Below, in pieces: positions 19,161-27,926 of a stretch of DNA of 64,000 nucleotides. The stretch comes from Neomesorhizobium sp963726065 (GTDB lineage Bacteria; Pseudomonadota; Alphaproteobacteria; Rhizobiales; Rhizobiaceae). The DNA lies in the NCBI GenBank assembly GCA_963726065.1, contig CAVSAU010000016.1:558001-622000 (forward strand), written 5' to 3'. Both the position numbers and the translations under genes were made by a program. Below the pieces are notes generated by a model. That model saw only the letters and a program-made list of their open reading frames with translations. It was not told where the DNA came from and did not search any database. Within the stretch, counting starts at the first letter, position 1. Each line of letters begins with the position of its first letter.

Positions 19161-19195
19161 GTTGCGGCGTCTTTGGACACGCTATAATTCGTGTC
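19161..19195 (+). promoter_or_regulatory. Probable fae promoter with dyad over the -10 box
   Basis: A perfect TATAAT lies at 19183-19188, 22 bp before the fae ATG, with TTGCGG at 19162-19167 as a possible -35 (15 bp spacing). GACAC (19176-19180) and GTGTC (19191-19195) form an inverted repeat with a 10 bp centre that encloses the -10 box, so a repressor or activator could bind there. Assignment is by eye only. Confidence 0.45.
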
Positions 19196-19210
19196 TTGGA
19201 GGAAATTGGC

Positions 19211-19727
19211 ATGGCAAAGATCTCGAAAGTTATGGTCGGTGAATTGCTCGTTGGGGATGGCAACGAAGTCGCCCATATCGACCTTCTGATTGGACCGCGG
19301 GGGAGCCCGGTCGAAGCGGCATTCTGCAATGCGCTCACCAACAACAAGGACGGCTTTACCAGCCTTGCTGGCGGTGATCGCGCCCAATCTGCCCTGCAAG
19401 CCCAACACCGTGCTGTTCAACAAGGTGACGATCAAGGGCGCCAAGCAGGCCGTGCAGATGTTCGGCCCGGCGCAGTTCGCCGTGGCCAAGGCCGTGCAGG
19501 ACAGCGTCGCCGACGGGATCATTCCGGCCAACGAGGCCGACGACCTGTTCATCTGCGTCGGCGTGTTCATCCACTGGGAAGCCGAGGACGACGCCAAGAT
19601 CCAGCAATACAACTACCAGGCCACCAAGGAAGCCATCCAGCGCGCCGTCGAGGGGAAGCCGACTGCAGCCGAGGCGACCTCGCAGCGGGATTCGGTGAAG
19701 CATCCGTTCAGCGCCGCCGCTTCCTAG
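19211..19727 (+). CDS. fae: Formaldehyde-activating enzyme (one frame break)
   Basis: Condenses formaldehyde with H4MPT to methylene-H4MPT, the entry step of the formaldehyde oxidation pathway in the cytoplasm. Starts MAKISKVMVGELLVGDGNEV at 19211 with a GGAGGAA Shine-Dalgarno at 19199-19205. GNEVAHIDLLIGPR holds the conserved catalytic His. One base is missing near 19363, after which LLAVIAPNLPCKPNTVLFNK and the hallmark VTIKGAKQAVQMFGPAQFAV continue to SAAAS and TAG 19725-19727. About 172 aa, normal for Fae. It appears to have its own promoter and is followed by a strong terminator, consistent with high, separate expression. Confidence 0.93.
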
Positions 19728-19813
19728 ACAAGGAGACAGCCCCGCACAGGCAAAACCCTCTGCCGAGCCGGATGGTCTGTTGCGCCGGTTGCAAAAGCTC
19801 CTGGGCTTCTGAG

Positions 19814-19842
19814 AATTCCCGAAGGGTTTCCCTTCGGGAATT
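19814..19842 (+). terminator. Strong inverted repeat after fae
   Basis: AATTCCCGAAGGG (19814-19826), a TTT loop and CCCTTCGGGAATT (19830-19842) give a perfect 13 bp stem. It lies between the convergent fae and HisA-like genes and, being symmetrical, could stop transcription from both sides. Confidence 0.8.
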
Positions 19843-19870
19843 GCCGTGACCCATGGCGTTCAGCACTCCA

Positions 19871-20579
19871 CTACAGCGCCGCCAGATGCTCCGCGGTGAG
19901 CGCGCCGTTGTGCAATGATGTCGCCACCAGCGCCGCGGAAACGCCCAGCGCCGCCAGAGCGCGGATGTCGTCCTCATCGCGCACCCCACCGGCCGCAACG
20001 ATGTCGCGATCGCCGGCTTTCGCCTTGATCTCGGCCAGCCGGTCAAAGTCCGGACCTGAACCGGAGCCCACCTTGGCCAGTGTCATCACGATGACCCGCC
20101 GCGGCCAGAGATTCGGTTGATCGAGTACCGATTTCGGGCCCCGGAACAAACCATCGCCAAAAAAATCGAGCGACAGGATTAGGTCGGGATGGATCGCCAA
20201 AACGCCGGAGTAAACGATCGTCGGCCTGCGATTCCGAACCGAGAATGGGCGAAACACCCGGCGCATCCAGCATGGTTTCGAACGCTTTCGCCTCGGCAAA
20301 TCCGGCATCCACCCAAAGTTCCGGCGAGCTCTCCATGCTGCGGAGGCGGGAGAGCGCCTCGTGGTTTGGGGCACCGCCATCGATGGCGTCGAGATCGGCG
20401 ATGTAGAATACTGGGAATGGGTAGAGCGTGCGCAGTCCGCGAGCAACATCCACCGGGTCGGGGCTTTCCGCGAGCGGCGTGATGATCGGCCGATAGCTGG
20501 CGCGATCACCGCTTCGGGCGCGCACCACCTGGCCGCCTTTCAAGTCGAGAACGGGGATGATACGCACCGTCTTTCCCAT
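19871..20579 (-). CDS. HisA-like TIM-barrel protein of the H4MPT cluster (one frame break)
   Basis: HisA/HisF-superfamily protein of the kind found in methylotroph H4MPT clusters (orf9). Starts MGKTVRIIPVLDLKGGQVVR at 20579, with RARSGDRASYRPI as the phosphate-site region. YIADLDAIDGGAPNHEAL and ELWVDAGFAEAKAFETMLD follow. After a break near 20200 it continues LILSLDFFGDGLFRGPKSVL, GDRDIVAAGGVRDEDDIRAL (second phosphate loop) and ALGVSAALVATSLHNGALTA. About 236 aa, the size of HisA. It is unlikely to be the histidine enzyme because no his genes are nearby; a related isomerisation in cofactor synthesis is inferred. Diverges from the next gene across 33 bp. Confidence 0.78.
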
Positions 20580-20612
20580 ACTTTGTCCGTCACCGTCATG
20601 AGAGCTTGAAGC

Positions 20613-21650
20613 GTGGAAAAAAGAAAGCCAATCGTCGCCGGCTTCGACATCGGGGGCGCGCATCTGAAGGTGACACGGGCCGAAAACGGCCGCATCGTCG
20701 AGGCGGTCACGATCGCCACACCGCTGTGGCAGGGCCTCGAGACACTGAACGCCGGGCTGCGGGAAGCACAACCGGTTTACGCAGGCGCCGACCTCCATGC
20801 CTTCACCATGACCGGCGAGCTCGCCGACGTTTTTCCCTCACGTGAAGCGGGCGTCGCCGGGCTTCTGGAGCGCATTTCCGCTCAATTTCCAGGCGGCGAG
20901 AAGCTGATCTATGCCGGCCGGTCCGGCTTCGTCGGGATGAATGAGGCGGCAGGCCTCGCCAACGACATCGCGTCCGCCAACTGGCATGCAACAGCGGCAC
21001 TGGTGGCCCGGCTGGCGGGCGAAGCGTTGTTCATCGACATGGGCTCGACCACCACCGACCTGATCCCCGTGCTTGGAGGCGCCGTCGTCAATCGCGGCTA
21101 CAGCGACGCCGAGCGGCTGCTTTCCGGCGAACTGGTCTATACCGGCTTCACCCGCACCTTCCTCTTCGGGGTGGCGTCGTCGGCGCCAGTGCAAGGCCAG
21201 ATCACGCCTCTGATGAACGAATATTTCGCCTCGATGGCCGATGCCCACCGTATACTCGGCGTGCTCGACGAAAAGGATGACAAGCATGCCTCCGCCGATG
21301 GCCAGGCGAAGACGGTTGCCGGATCTATAGCGCGGCTCGCCCGCATGGTCGGCCGCGACGCGGCAGACCTAGAGCCGGTAGAGTGGCGGACCGTGGCGCG
21401 CTGGTTCAGCGAACAGCAGTTGCGGCTGGTTCACGACGCCGCGTTCCGCGCCGCCGGCCGTCTCACGGACGACGCCCCGATCGTGGCCGCCGGAACCGGC
21501 CGCTGGCAGCTCCGGCGGCTGGCCGAGCGCATGGAGCGGCGTTTCGTCGACTTCGCCGATCTCATCCCGGCCGACGATGCAGTGCGTCGCGAGGCGAGCA
21601 GTGCCGCTCCCGCGAGCGCCGTGGCGTTGCTGGCGGGAGATACGCGCTAA
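20613..21650 (+). CDS. H4MPT-linked C1 transfer pathway protein (hydantoinase/oxoprolinase-like)
   Basis: Member of the family annotated as probable H4MPT-linked C1 transfer pathway protein (TIGR03123), with an actin/hydantoinase-A-like ATPase fold. GTG 20613 begins EKRKPIVAGFDIGGAHLKVT; GFDIGGAHLK is the first phosphate loop. LFIDMGSTTTDLIPVLGGAV near residues 142-161 is the second phosphate loop. DAPIVAAGTGRWQLRRLAER lies at the C-terminal nucleotide-binding site. Unbroken, 345 aa. The family occurs almost only in organisms with H4MPT or methanofuran, so a biosynthetic role is inferred; the reaction is unknown. Confidence 0.85.
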   Translation: MEKRKPIVAGFDIGGAHLKVTRAENGRIVEAVTIATPLWQGLETLNAGLREAQPVYAGADLHAFTMTGELADVFPSREAGVAGLLERISAQFPGGEKLIYAGRSGFVGMNEAAGLANDIASANWHATAALVARLAGEALFIDMGSTTTDLIPVLGGAVVNRGYSDAERLLSGELVYTGFTRTFLFGVASSAPVQGQITPLMNEYFASMADAHRILGVLDEKDDKHASADGQAKTVAGSIARLARMVGRDAADLEPVEWRTVARWFSEQQLRLVHDAAFRAAGRLTDDAPIVAAGTGRWQLRRLAERMERRFVDFADLIPADDAVRREASSAAPASAVALLAGDTR

Positions 21651-21712
21651 CGATGGGGGAACAGCTTTAAGCGACGGACGTTCCTCCTTCGGCACCCGAA
21701 TAGGAGGACGGC

Positions 21713-22075
21713 ATGAACAGGCGCATTTTCGCATTGCTTCTCGCCGGAGGGCTTATTTCCGCTCCCGTGTCTGCCCAGGATGACGGTCAAACCGCCTTCA
21801 ACAACAGTTGCCGCACCTGCCATACGATGAAGGAAGGCGACAACCGGCAAGGCCCGAGCCTGGCCGGTGTCATCGGCCGCAAGGCGGGGTCGCTGGCTGG
21901 CTATAACTTTTCGGATTCGATGAAGCAGTCGAATATTACTTGGGACGATTCCAATCTCGACCAGTTCATCGCCAATCCGGACCAGGTGATAAGCGGCAAT
22001 GCGATGAAACCCTATGGCGGCATCACAGATGCCGCGCAGCGAAAGACAATCGTTGAGTTCCTCAAAGGCGGCTAG
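21713..22075 (+). CDS. Class I c-type cytochrome, small periplasmic
   Basis: Periplasmic monohaem electron carrier of 120 aa. Residues 1-21 (MNRRIFALLLAGGLISAPVS then A) are a Sec signal peptide. CRTCH at residues 33-37 binds haem; GPSLAGVIGRKAGSLAGYNF is the typical cytochrome c2-like second helix, and GNAMKPYGGITDAAQR supplies the Met ligand. Preceded by AGGAGG. Its end overlaps the convergent DUF447 gene by 4 bp. It may carry electrons from a quinoprotein dehydrogenase to the coxMNOP oxidase, but this is inferred from context only. Confidence 0.88.
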   Translation: MNRRIFALLLAGGLISAPVSAQDDGQTAFNNSCRTCHTMKEGDNRQGPSLAGVIGRKAGSLAGYNFSDSMKQSNITWDDSNLDQFIANPDQVISGNAMKPYGGITDAAQRKTIVEFLKGG

Positions 22076-22662
22076 GCTCTCACCTCGTCGCCATTGGCGT
22101 CCTTGCCGGCAAAATGCTCGGTCACACGCTCCATCAGCCAGCCCCAGGCTTCCTTCTCGTCCCGGCCTGCGGTTTTTTCGATGGAGATGTTGAGGTATTC
22201 GATCTCCATCTCGATCTTCTCGCGCGGCAGCATGCCGAGCCGGCTGACCAGGATGGCGAGTTCCAGAACCGCGGCTTTTGCACGGTTGAGACCGGTGAAA
22301 GGCGCGTGGGTGGTCTCGGCAGCGACACGACAGAAGTGCCGTGGCCTGACGCCATCGTCGTCGATTCTCACCACCTCCAGTACCGAATGCGCGAGCGCAG
22401 CTTTCAGGCGCGGCACCGGGCAGCCGGCAACCGGAACCAGCGGCCATTCCCTGCGGCCGGTCAGGCAACCGGCGAAGATGCGGACATCGTCAACATAGTT
22501 GGCGACCGCGACCGGCATTTGTGCCAGATTGTCGAGCGTTGTCGACGGGCGAAACGGCGCGATTATCCAGCCATCCTTTTCGGCGATGATGCCAAGCGGC
22601 GCGATATGCACCCTGCCTGACTTGTCGGCTGTAGTGACGATGCACTCGCGGATGTAAGGCAT
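22072..22662 (-). CDS. DUF447 family protein, flavin-reductase-like, H4MPT-associated
   Basis: 196 aa, unbroken. The family (DUF447) is found in methanogens and H4MPT-using methylotrophs and has a split-barrel FMN-binding-like fold. Visible features are a start MPYIRECIVTTADKSGRVHI, then APLGIIAEKDGWIIAPFRPS, PVAVANYVDDVRIFAGCLTG, FCRVAAETTHAPFTGLNRAK and a helical C-terminus (REKIEMEIEYLNISIEKTAG). Upstream on the same strand are the DHPS-like and flavoprotein genes, with a 42 bp gap, so it is probably in the same cofactor-synthesis operon. Activity unknown. Confidence 0.82.
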   Translation of the reverse strand: MPYIRECIVTTADKSGRVHIAPLGIIAEKDGWIIAPFRPSTTLDNLAQMPVAVANYVDDVRIFAGCLTGRREWPLVPVAGCPVPRLKAALAHSVLEVVRIDDDGVRPRHFCRVAAETTHAPFTGLNRAKAAVLELAILVSRLGMLPREKIEMEIEYLNISIEKTAGRDEKEAWGWLMERVTEHFAGKDANGDEVRA

Positions 22663-22704
22663 TCTTATTCCCTGCTTTTCCGGGCTTTGAGCGTGTGACC
22701 GGCT

Positions 22705-24063
22705 TCAGCGAGCCGGGTCCGGTCGGCCTCGGCCTGCCGAAGCGGCGACGCCCCAATCGAGCGGTTCATCCTGCACATAGCGTTTGCCGAGACGCCATGC
22801 GATCTCGGCCTTCATCAGCTCAGCGCCAAGGTAGAAGGCGTGGGCGCCGTCCTCCTCAACGCCCAGCCGGGCGAAGAGTTCGAAGGCGTCGGTGGCGATG
22901 TGGTGCCCCTTGCCGTTGAAAATGTGGATGCCGTCGGTAGCGGTGAGGATACGGAAATTGGCGTCGCGTATGTCGCCGGCAAGTGCCGCGATGTCCTCGA
23001 CCGAGGCCGGATAGGGTTTGCGGTCGTGTACCTGCAGCAAGCCTGGATGATAGCTGCGCGGCAGCGCGCCGTCGTTTCTCGCGGCAAAAAGGATACGGCG
23101 CGCGATATCGTGTTCCTCGACGGTGCGAACCGTGTGCGGGCTGACATTCACGACAAGCACATTGCGGATCGCAAGCTCGGAGCAGAGGCCGACCAACATG
23201 GCGGTGATGCCGGAACTGTCAGCGTCGGTGAGTTCGGTGAGATTGCCGGTGCCCATCAACAGTTCGATGTCGGGCCATCGGCGGCGCGCCTCGAGAAAGC
23301 GGCCCAGGGAAGCGGCGAAGCCGAAATGGATGGGGTCGAGCACCGGGTCGGCGATGAAGGCAATGTCGGCCTTCTGAGCAGCCTCAATAGCGCGGCCAAG
23401 CGAATCGAGATTACCTGGCTGCGAGGGGATGAGCACCGATGTCACGGCATGCTCGAAAGCGAGCGGCAGTGTCTCCTCGGTGAGACTGAGCACATAGTCG
23501 GCCCCTGCCCGCGCACCGCAACGCAATTCGTCCAGGCTGGCAGAATCGACGCTGACGGCAAAACCTTCGGCCTTCAGCACCCGCACCGCCTCGGCAAGCA
23601 GTGGAAATGGCGTTTCCGGTAGGCAGCCGAGATCGATGACGTCGGCCCCCGCCTGCTTCAGTAGACGCGCCCGCGCCAGCAGCGCGTCGACCGAAAGCGT
23701 CGGCGCATCGACGATTTCGGCGAAGATGCGGATGTCGTGACGGGAAAGGTCGGGCGGCTGCCCCGCCCGGCCGAGAAAGGTCGGCAGGTCGGCGACCTCG
23801 TCAGGGCCACGCACGAACGGCACCCCAAAATGGGTCGAGAGCTGGTCGAGGTTACCGCGATAACGGCCAGGCAAGATTACGCGACCGACGCCATCCGGAA
23901 GTTTCAGCCGCCGACGGATGATGTCTTCCGTCATCAGCGCCGCAACCTTGACGCCGATATCGAAGATTTCCCAGGAGAATTCTGTCTTCCCGAGAGCCGA
24001 AAGCACCTTTTCCAGTCGCGCCCGCGCCAGATGGCCGGTCAGGAAGACGAGGTGCTCAGCCAT
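22705..24063 (-). CDS. Dihydropteroate synthase-related protein
   Basis: 452 aa, unbroken. The C-terminal two thirds resemble the TIM barrel of dihydropteroate synthase and its archaeal relatives. RHDIRIFAEIVDAPTLSVDA replaces the usual N-terminal DHPS motif, then LKQAGADVIDLGCLPETPFP (phosphopterin loop), FAVSVDSASLDEL, IAFIADPVLDPIHFGFAAS and LLMGTGNLTELTDADSSGIT. The ~140-residue N-terminal part (VFLTGHLARARLEKVLSALG) is characteristic of this longer group. In an H4MPT cluster it plausibly joins the pterin to the arylamine riboside, the analogue of the folate step. Its start overlaps the flavoprotein gene by 8 bp, indicating one operon. Confidence 0.83.
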   Translation of the reverse strand: MAEHLVFLTGHLARARLEKVLSALGKTEFSWEIFDIGVKVAALMTEDIIRRRLKLPDGVGRVILPGRYRGNLDQLSTHFGVPFVRGPDEVADLPTFLGRAGQPPDLSRHDIRIFAEIVDAPTLSVDALLARARLLKQAGADVIDLGCLPETPFPLLAEAVRVLKAEGFAVSVDSASLDELRCGARAGADYVLSLTEETLPLAFEHAVTSVLIPSQPGNLDSLGRAIEAAQKADIAFIADPVLDPIHFGFAASLGRFLEARRRWPDIELLMGTGNLTELTDADSSGITAMLVGLCSELAIRNVLVVNVSPHTVRTVEEHDIARRILFAARNDGALPRSYHPGLLQVHDRKPYPASVEDIAALAGDIRDANFRILTATDGIHIFNGKGHHIATDAFELFARLGVEEDGAHAFYLGAELMKAEIAWRLGKRYVQDEPLDWGVAASAGRGRPDPAR

Positions 24064-24607
24064 GGCCGGCGAGTTCGTCGCGGCGGGCGCGGATCGCGAT
24101 GTTTAGTTCGGCAAGCAATTCCACCACGGTGGTGCGCTCGAAGCTCTTCAGCCGATCGGTGTTTTCAAGGTCGATGCGGCGCGGATAGACCTTGACCAGG
24201 CCGTGCGGCGCCATGGTTTCGAGTTCCGGTGCGGTGTCGCAGGCAAAAACGATCGCCGGCACCCGGCACTTGCCGGCCTGTGCGAAGACATTGGTGGCGA
24301 TGGTGTCGGAAATGCCCAGCACGCATTTGGCGACCGTGTTGGAGGAGGCCGGCGCCACCACCACCGTGTGGTAGACGCCGTGATAGAACTCGCCGACCGG
24401 GATAGAGCTCGCCGTCTTGTCGTGCAGCACGCGCGTCGAATCCGGGAAATCGAGCTTCAGCTTGTACATGCGCAGCACTTCATTCGCGGCCTTGGAGACA
24501 AAGACATCGCAATGTTCGAGCTCGTGGATGAGCGCGAAGCTTTCCGTGAAGAAGTGTCCGGAGCCGGTGAGAACCCAAGCCCATCGCGGGGTATGCAGTG
24601 TGGCCAT
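24056..24607 (-). CDS. Flavoprotein, AfpA/DmrX-like (possible dihydromethanopterin reductase)
   Basis: 183 aa FMN flavoprotein of the archaeoflavoprotein/dihydromethanopterin reductase type. MATLHTPRWAWVLTGSGHFF places the glycine-rich FMN loop at residues ~14-19, followed by LEHCDVFVSKAANEVLRMYK, GVYHTVVVAPASSNTVAKCV (the PASSNT loop of this flavoprotein superfamily), GISDTIATNVFAQAGKCRVP and a C-terminal basic helix. Reduction of dihydro- to tetrahydromethanopterin is the family-based proposal. It overlaps the DHPS-like gene by 8 bp and follows the kinase gene by 25 bp. Confidence 0.8.
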   Translation of the reverse strand: MATLHTPRWAWVLTGSGHFFTESFALIHELEHCDVFVSKAANEVLRMYKLKLDFPDSTRVLHDKTASSIPVGEFYHGVYHTVVVAPASSNTVAKCVLGISDTIATNVFAQAGKCRVPAIVFACDTAPELETMAPHGLVKVYPRRIDLENTDRLKSFERTTVVELLAELNIAIRARRDELAGHG

Positions 24608-24632
24608 GGCCTATCCTGCTTTGCGCACCGCC

Positions 24633-25251
24633 CTACCCGCAAGCTGCACTTTCGTCCCCGGCAAGGCTCCAGCTCGCAAGCCGCGCACTCGCGGTGGCTG
24701 CATCGCTCGGACCGGCAAGATAGAGGATCAACGCCGGCAGGCAGCATCGCGGCAAAGCCGGCGTCGAGGACGCCCCTGGCCATCAGGCTGGCAATACTGT
24801 CTTGCGCTGAAAAGTCGGAACTCTGCTTGACCAGCAGAAGCATTTCGGCGCCGATCTTGCCGGCCAGCCATGCGCCAAGCGAATCCGAGGTGATGTCCCA
24901 CGAGGCGCGGATGTCTGGCGCGGCCGTGGCTAGGGCCGACGGCAGCCAGACCGCGATCTTTCCGGCAGAAAGCACATGTTTGATGTCTTCTAGGAAACGG
25001 GCCGGCGCCAACCGGTGGTCGCGGTCGAGAATGACAAGGCCGAACTGATCCATGGCGAGGATGGCCATGGCGTGCGCGGCGACCTCCGAAAAACCGAGCC
25101 GCTTCTGCGCTTCACGCACCTGGTCGGCGAAAGCCCCACCGCCCGGAACGATGACCAGCGGCAGCGCCGAACCGGCAAGCGCCGCGATCCACACATCCAT
25201 TTCGCCGTCGAAGGCCGTGCTGCCGCCAAGCTTGACGACAACCGGCCTCAC
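24633..25251 (-). CDS. Amino acid kinase-fold protein (MfnE-like, one frame break), continuous with the upstream frame
   Basis: Amino-acid-kinase-fold protein (orf21 of Methylobacterium; archaeal MfnE phosphorylates the aminomethylfuran alcohol phosphate). GTG 25251 begins VRPVVVKLGGSTAFDGEMDV; KLGGS is the phosphate-binding signature. VIVPGGGAFADQVREAQKRL, AAHAMAILAMDQFGLVILD, ASWDITSDSLGAWLAGKIGA (the DSL ATP/Mg region) and LLLVKQSSDF follow. A break near 24735 leads to LILYLAGPSDAATASARLAS and TAG 24635-24633. The frame is open all the way from the MfnB-FolB gene upstream without a stop, so this could be the third domain of a fusion protein; GTG 25251 with GAAGGG upstream is the alternative start. 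Confidence 0.75.
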
Positions 25252-26415
25252 GAAATCACGCCCTTCTTGCCATGATCGTGTCTGGCTATGCAGCGCGGAA
25301 GGCTGCTGTTTGGCCCGCTTGCGTTCGATTTCGACGCCGACGCCGGCCGGACCGAGTTCCAGCTTTTCCACCCGCACCGTGACCCGAACGACGCGCGGGT
25401 CTTCCAGCACATGCGCCGCCACCTGCTCGGCCAGCGCCTCGCTCAATTGCACGTGGCCGCGCGCCACGATCATGCGGATGCCGTCCATGATCAGGTCGTA
25501 GGAGACGATGTGGCGCATGTCCTCCGGGTGGCTGGTAACCCTCAAAACCTCGGCGGTGACGTCAAAGCGCACCTTCTGGGTGTGGCCATGCTCGAAACTG
25601 TAGGCGCCGATTTCGACCGGCAGCACGAATTCGCGCACGAAGATCTTGTCGGTGCCGAGCGCTGAATCAGCGCCTCCCGGCGCATAACCGCGCGCCGCGA
25701 GCAGCCGGTAGTCGACGCTCGAAGCGCGACCGGCCCGCTGTTCTTCCGGGATGAGCGCGCGGATCTGCTTCACCGCCTCGGCGTCGATCGACCGAGTGCG
25801 GCTACCCTCGCCGCATAGCGCGCCACGGAACCCGAGGAAATCCGGCGCAAACGGCAAAAGCCTCGGAATGTCGGGGGGTTCCAGCGAGCCGCTCAGGCCA
25901 ACTGTCAGGCCAAGCGCCCTGGCTCGGTCGACGAAAGCCGGGATGCGCGCCGGCGGCAGATGGTCGAGCAATCGCCCCTTTGCCTTGTCGGCGGTGTCGA
26001 CCATGACGCCGTGAAAGCCGTCGGACGCGAACCTGGACAGAATTTCGAAATCCGGAGCCAGATCAGCGAAAAGCACCGCAATCAGCTTGGTTTTACGCGC
26101 GTTCGGCTGCAGGATTTCGGAACACACCGACGCATTTTCCGAAGGAAAGAAGCCTATCTTGACATAGTCGACGCCAGTCGCCGCTATCTCTTCGACCTTG
26201 GCGCGGATGGTTTCGGGCTGCATCGGCAGATCGCCGCAGACAGCGCTGGTCAGGCGACGGCCGGCGATCGCCGCCACTGTGCGCCGCACCGTTTCGGTCG
26301 CGAGCGCGCCGAGCGCGCCGGCCTTCGGATCCTTCAGGTCGATGATGTCGGCGCCAGCGGAAATCGCGATCTCCGCCTCCTCCTCGCCCGTGACGCTGGC
26401 CAGCATCTTGGTCAT
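25252..26415 (-). CDS. mfnB: (5-formylfuran-3-yl)methyl phosphate synthase fused to dihydroneopterin aldolase domain
   Basis: Starts MTKMLASVTGEEEAEIAISA at 26415. Residues 1-~240 are an MfnB-type TIM barrel (DUF556) that makes the furan precursor of methanofuran from glyceraldehyde 3-phosphate: GADIIDLKDPKAGALGAL, VDYVKIGFFPSENASVC, FHGVMVDTADKAKGRLLDHL, LTVGLSGSLEPPDIPRLLP and PDFLGFRGALCGE. From ~260 a FolB/dihydroneopterin aldolase domain follows: TDKIFVREFVLPVEIGAYSF, YDLIMDGIRMIVARGHVQLS and VTVRVEKLELGPAGVGVEIE. No stop separates this from the downstream kinase domain, so the end given is the kinase start and not a stop codon. It joins methanofuran and pterin steps in one polypeptide. 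First gene of the minus-strand operon. Confidence 0.8.
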
Positions 26416-26637
26416 TTCGTCAGCCCTCCAGCCTCGATGAGATCATATCGGCAGAGGATTTCCGCGCAAAGCCCGCGCCGACGCTGCCCCATGCTAAAGG
26501 CCAAGGCAAAGCTGATGCGAAAAGTAATGTTAGAGGTTTGCGTGCAGAAAGAAGCTGCGTTAGTTTCATAGTGGCACCTGAATCCTGTACCGTCACGGCC
26601 CTGGCCGGACGACGGCGCATGCGTTAGAAAAATCGAC

Positions 26638-27888
26638 ATGAAGAGCGTGGTGCCTAACACTCTTGCGGCTTTCATCGGACTTTTTCTGGCGAGCGTCAAC
26701 GCTTGCGCCTCATTTGCCCAGGAAGCTGCCCAGCCCCCAAAAAGCCAGACGGCAAAGCCGGAAAAACAGATCGTCGAGGTGAAAATCGGCTATCTCAGAG
26801 CGTATGCGCCACAGCTTGCACTGTCGGTGCTCGACGTGCCGCCGCGCGATGAAGGCGTTGCGGGCGGCAATGTCGCAATCGCCGACAACAATACGACCGG
26901 CAGCTTTCTCGGCCAGAAATTCTCGCTCGACGTCACAGAAGTGAAGCCCGACGCCGACGTCGTCGCCACATTTGAGGAAATGGTGGCCAACGGCGACCGC
27001 TACGTGCTTGCCGACATTTCGGCCAAGCAGCTGCTGTCGATCGCCGACATTGCCCGCGACAACGGCGTGCTGATTTTCAATGTCGGCTCCACCGACGACA
27101 TTCTACGCGAGGAGGAGTGCCGGGCCAACGTGTTCCACACCATGCCGACCCGCACCATGCTTGCGGACGGACTGGCTCAATATCTGATCTGGAAGCAGTG
27201 GCCGCGCTGGGTGTTGATCTACGGCTCGCACGAGAAGGATCAGCTTTTTGCCGATGCGTTGCGGCGCGCGGCAACCCGCTTCGGCGGCGAGATCATCGCG
27301 GAAAAGGAGTTCAAGGACACCGGCACGGCAAGGCGCACCGATTCCGGCGTTGTCCAAATCCAGCGTCAGCTGCCGGTTTTCATGCAAGACCTGCCCGATC
27401 ACGACGTGGTGCTGGTCGCCGACGAAAGCGAAGTGTTTGGCACCTATGTGCCGTTCCGCACCTGGGTCCCACGCCCCGTCGCGGGCACCGCCGGCCTGAC
27501 CCCGCAGGCCTGGCATCCGGCCAGCGAACAATGGGGCGGCACGCAGATCCAGAACCGCTTCGCCAAGGCCAGCGGCCGGCGCATGCTCTCGAAGGATATG
27601 GCGGCATGGACGGCGGTGCGCATTCTCGGCGAGGCCGCGACACGCACCCAGGGCGCCGACCCGAAGAAGATCGTCGACTTCATCCGCTCCGACAATTTTT
27701 CCATCGCCGCCTTCAAAGGGCAGAAACTCACCTTCCGAAAATGGAACCAGCAGCTCCGGCAGCCAATTTTCCTCGGCGACAACCGCTCGGTGGTTTCGAC
27801 CTCCCCTCAGGAAGGTTTCCTGCATCAGGTGTCCGAACTAGACACGCTGGGCGTCGACCAGCCGGAGACAAAATGCGTGCTGAAATAA
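26638..27888 (+). CDS. PQQ-linked ABC transporter substrate-binding protein
   Basis: 416 aa periplasmic binding protein of the branched-chain-amino-acid type; matches in overall form the family described with PQQ-dependent alcohol dehydrogenase systems (TIGR03863). Signal peptide residues 1-~28 (FIGLFLASVNACASFAQEAA). VEVKIGYLRAYAPQLALSVL begins the mature lobe; NTTGSFLGQKFSLDVTEVKP, FNVGSTDDILREEECRANVF and RWVLIYGSHEKDQLFADALR are typical. No clear Shine-Dalgarno precedes ATG 26638. First of six plus-strand genes (to 31818) that travel together in quinoprotein users. The ligand is unknown. Confidence 0.85.
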   Translation: MKSVVPNTLAAFIGLFLASVNACASFAQEAAQPPKSQTAKPEKQIVEVKIGYLRAYAPQLALSVLDVPPRDEGVAGGNVAIADNNTTGSFLGQKFSLDVTEVKPDADVVATFEEMVANGDRYVLADISAKQLLSIADIARDNGVLIFNVGSTDDILREEECRANVFHTMPTRTMLADGLAQYLIWKQWPRWVLIYGSHEKDQLFADALRRAATRFGGEIIAEKEFKDTGTARRTDSGVVQIQRQLPVFMQDLPDHDVVLVADESEVFGTYVPFRTWVPRPVAGTAGLTPQAWHPASEQWGGTQIQNRFAKASGRRMLSKDMAAWTAVRILGEAATRTQGADPKKIVDFIRSDNFSIAAFKGQKLTFRKWNQQLRQPIFLGDNRSVVSTSPQEGFLHQVSELDTLGVDQPETKCVLK

Positions 27889-27926
27889 GCAGTTAGAAAA
27901 ATCGGCAGAATCAGTGGAGGAACCCG

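Noticed and set aside
19871..20579. Assignment of this gene as true hisA of histidine biosynthesis
   Set aside because: No other his genes are adjacent and it is embedded in H4MPT genes, where a HisA-like protein is a regular member.
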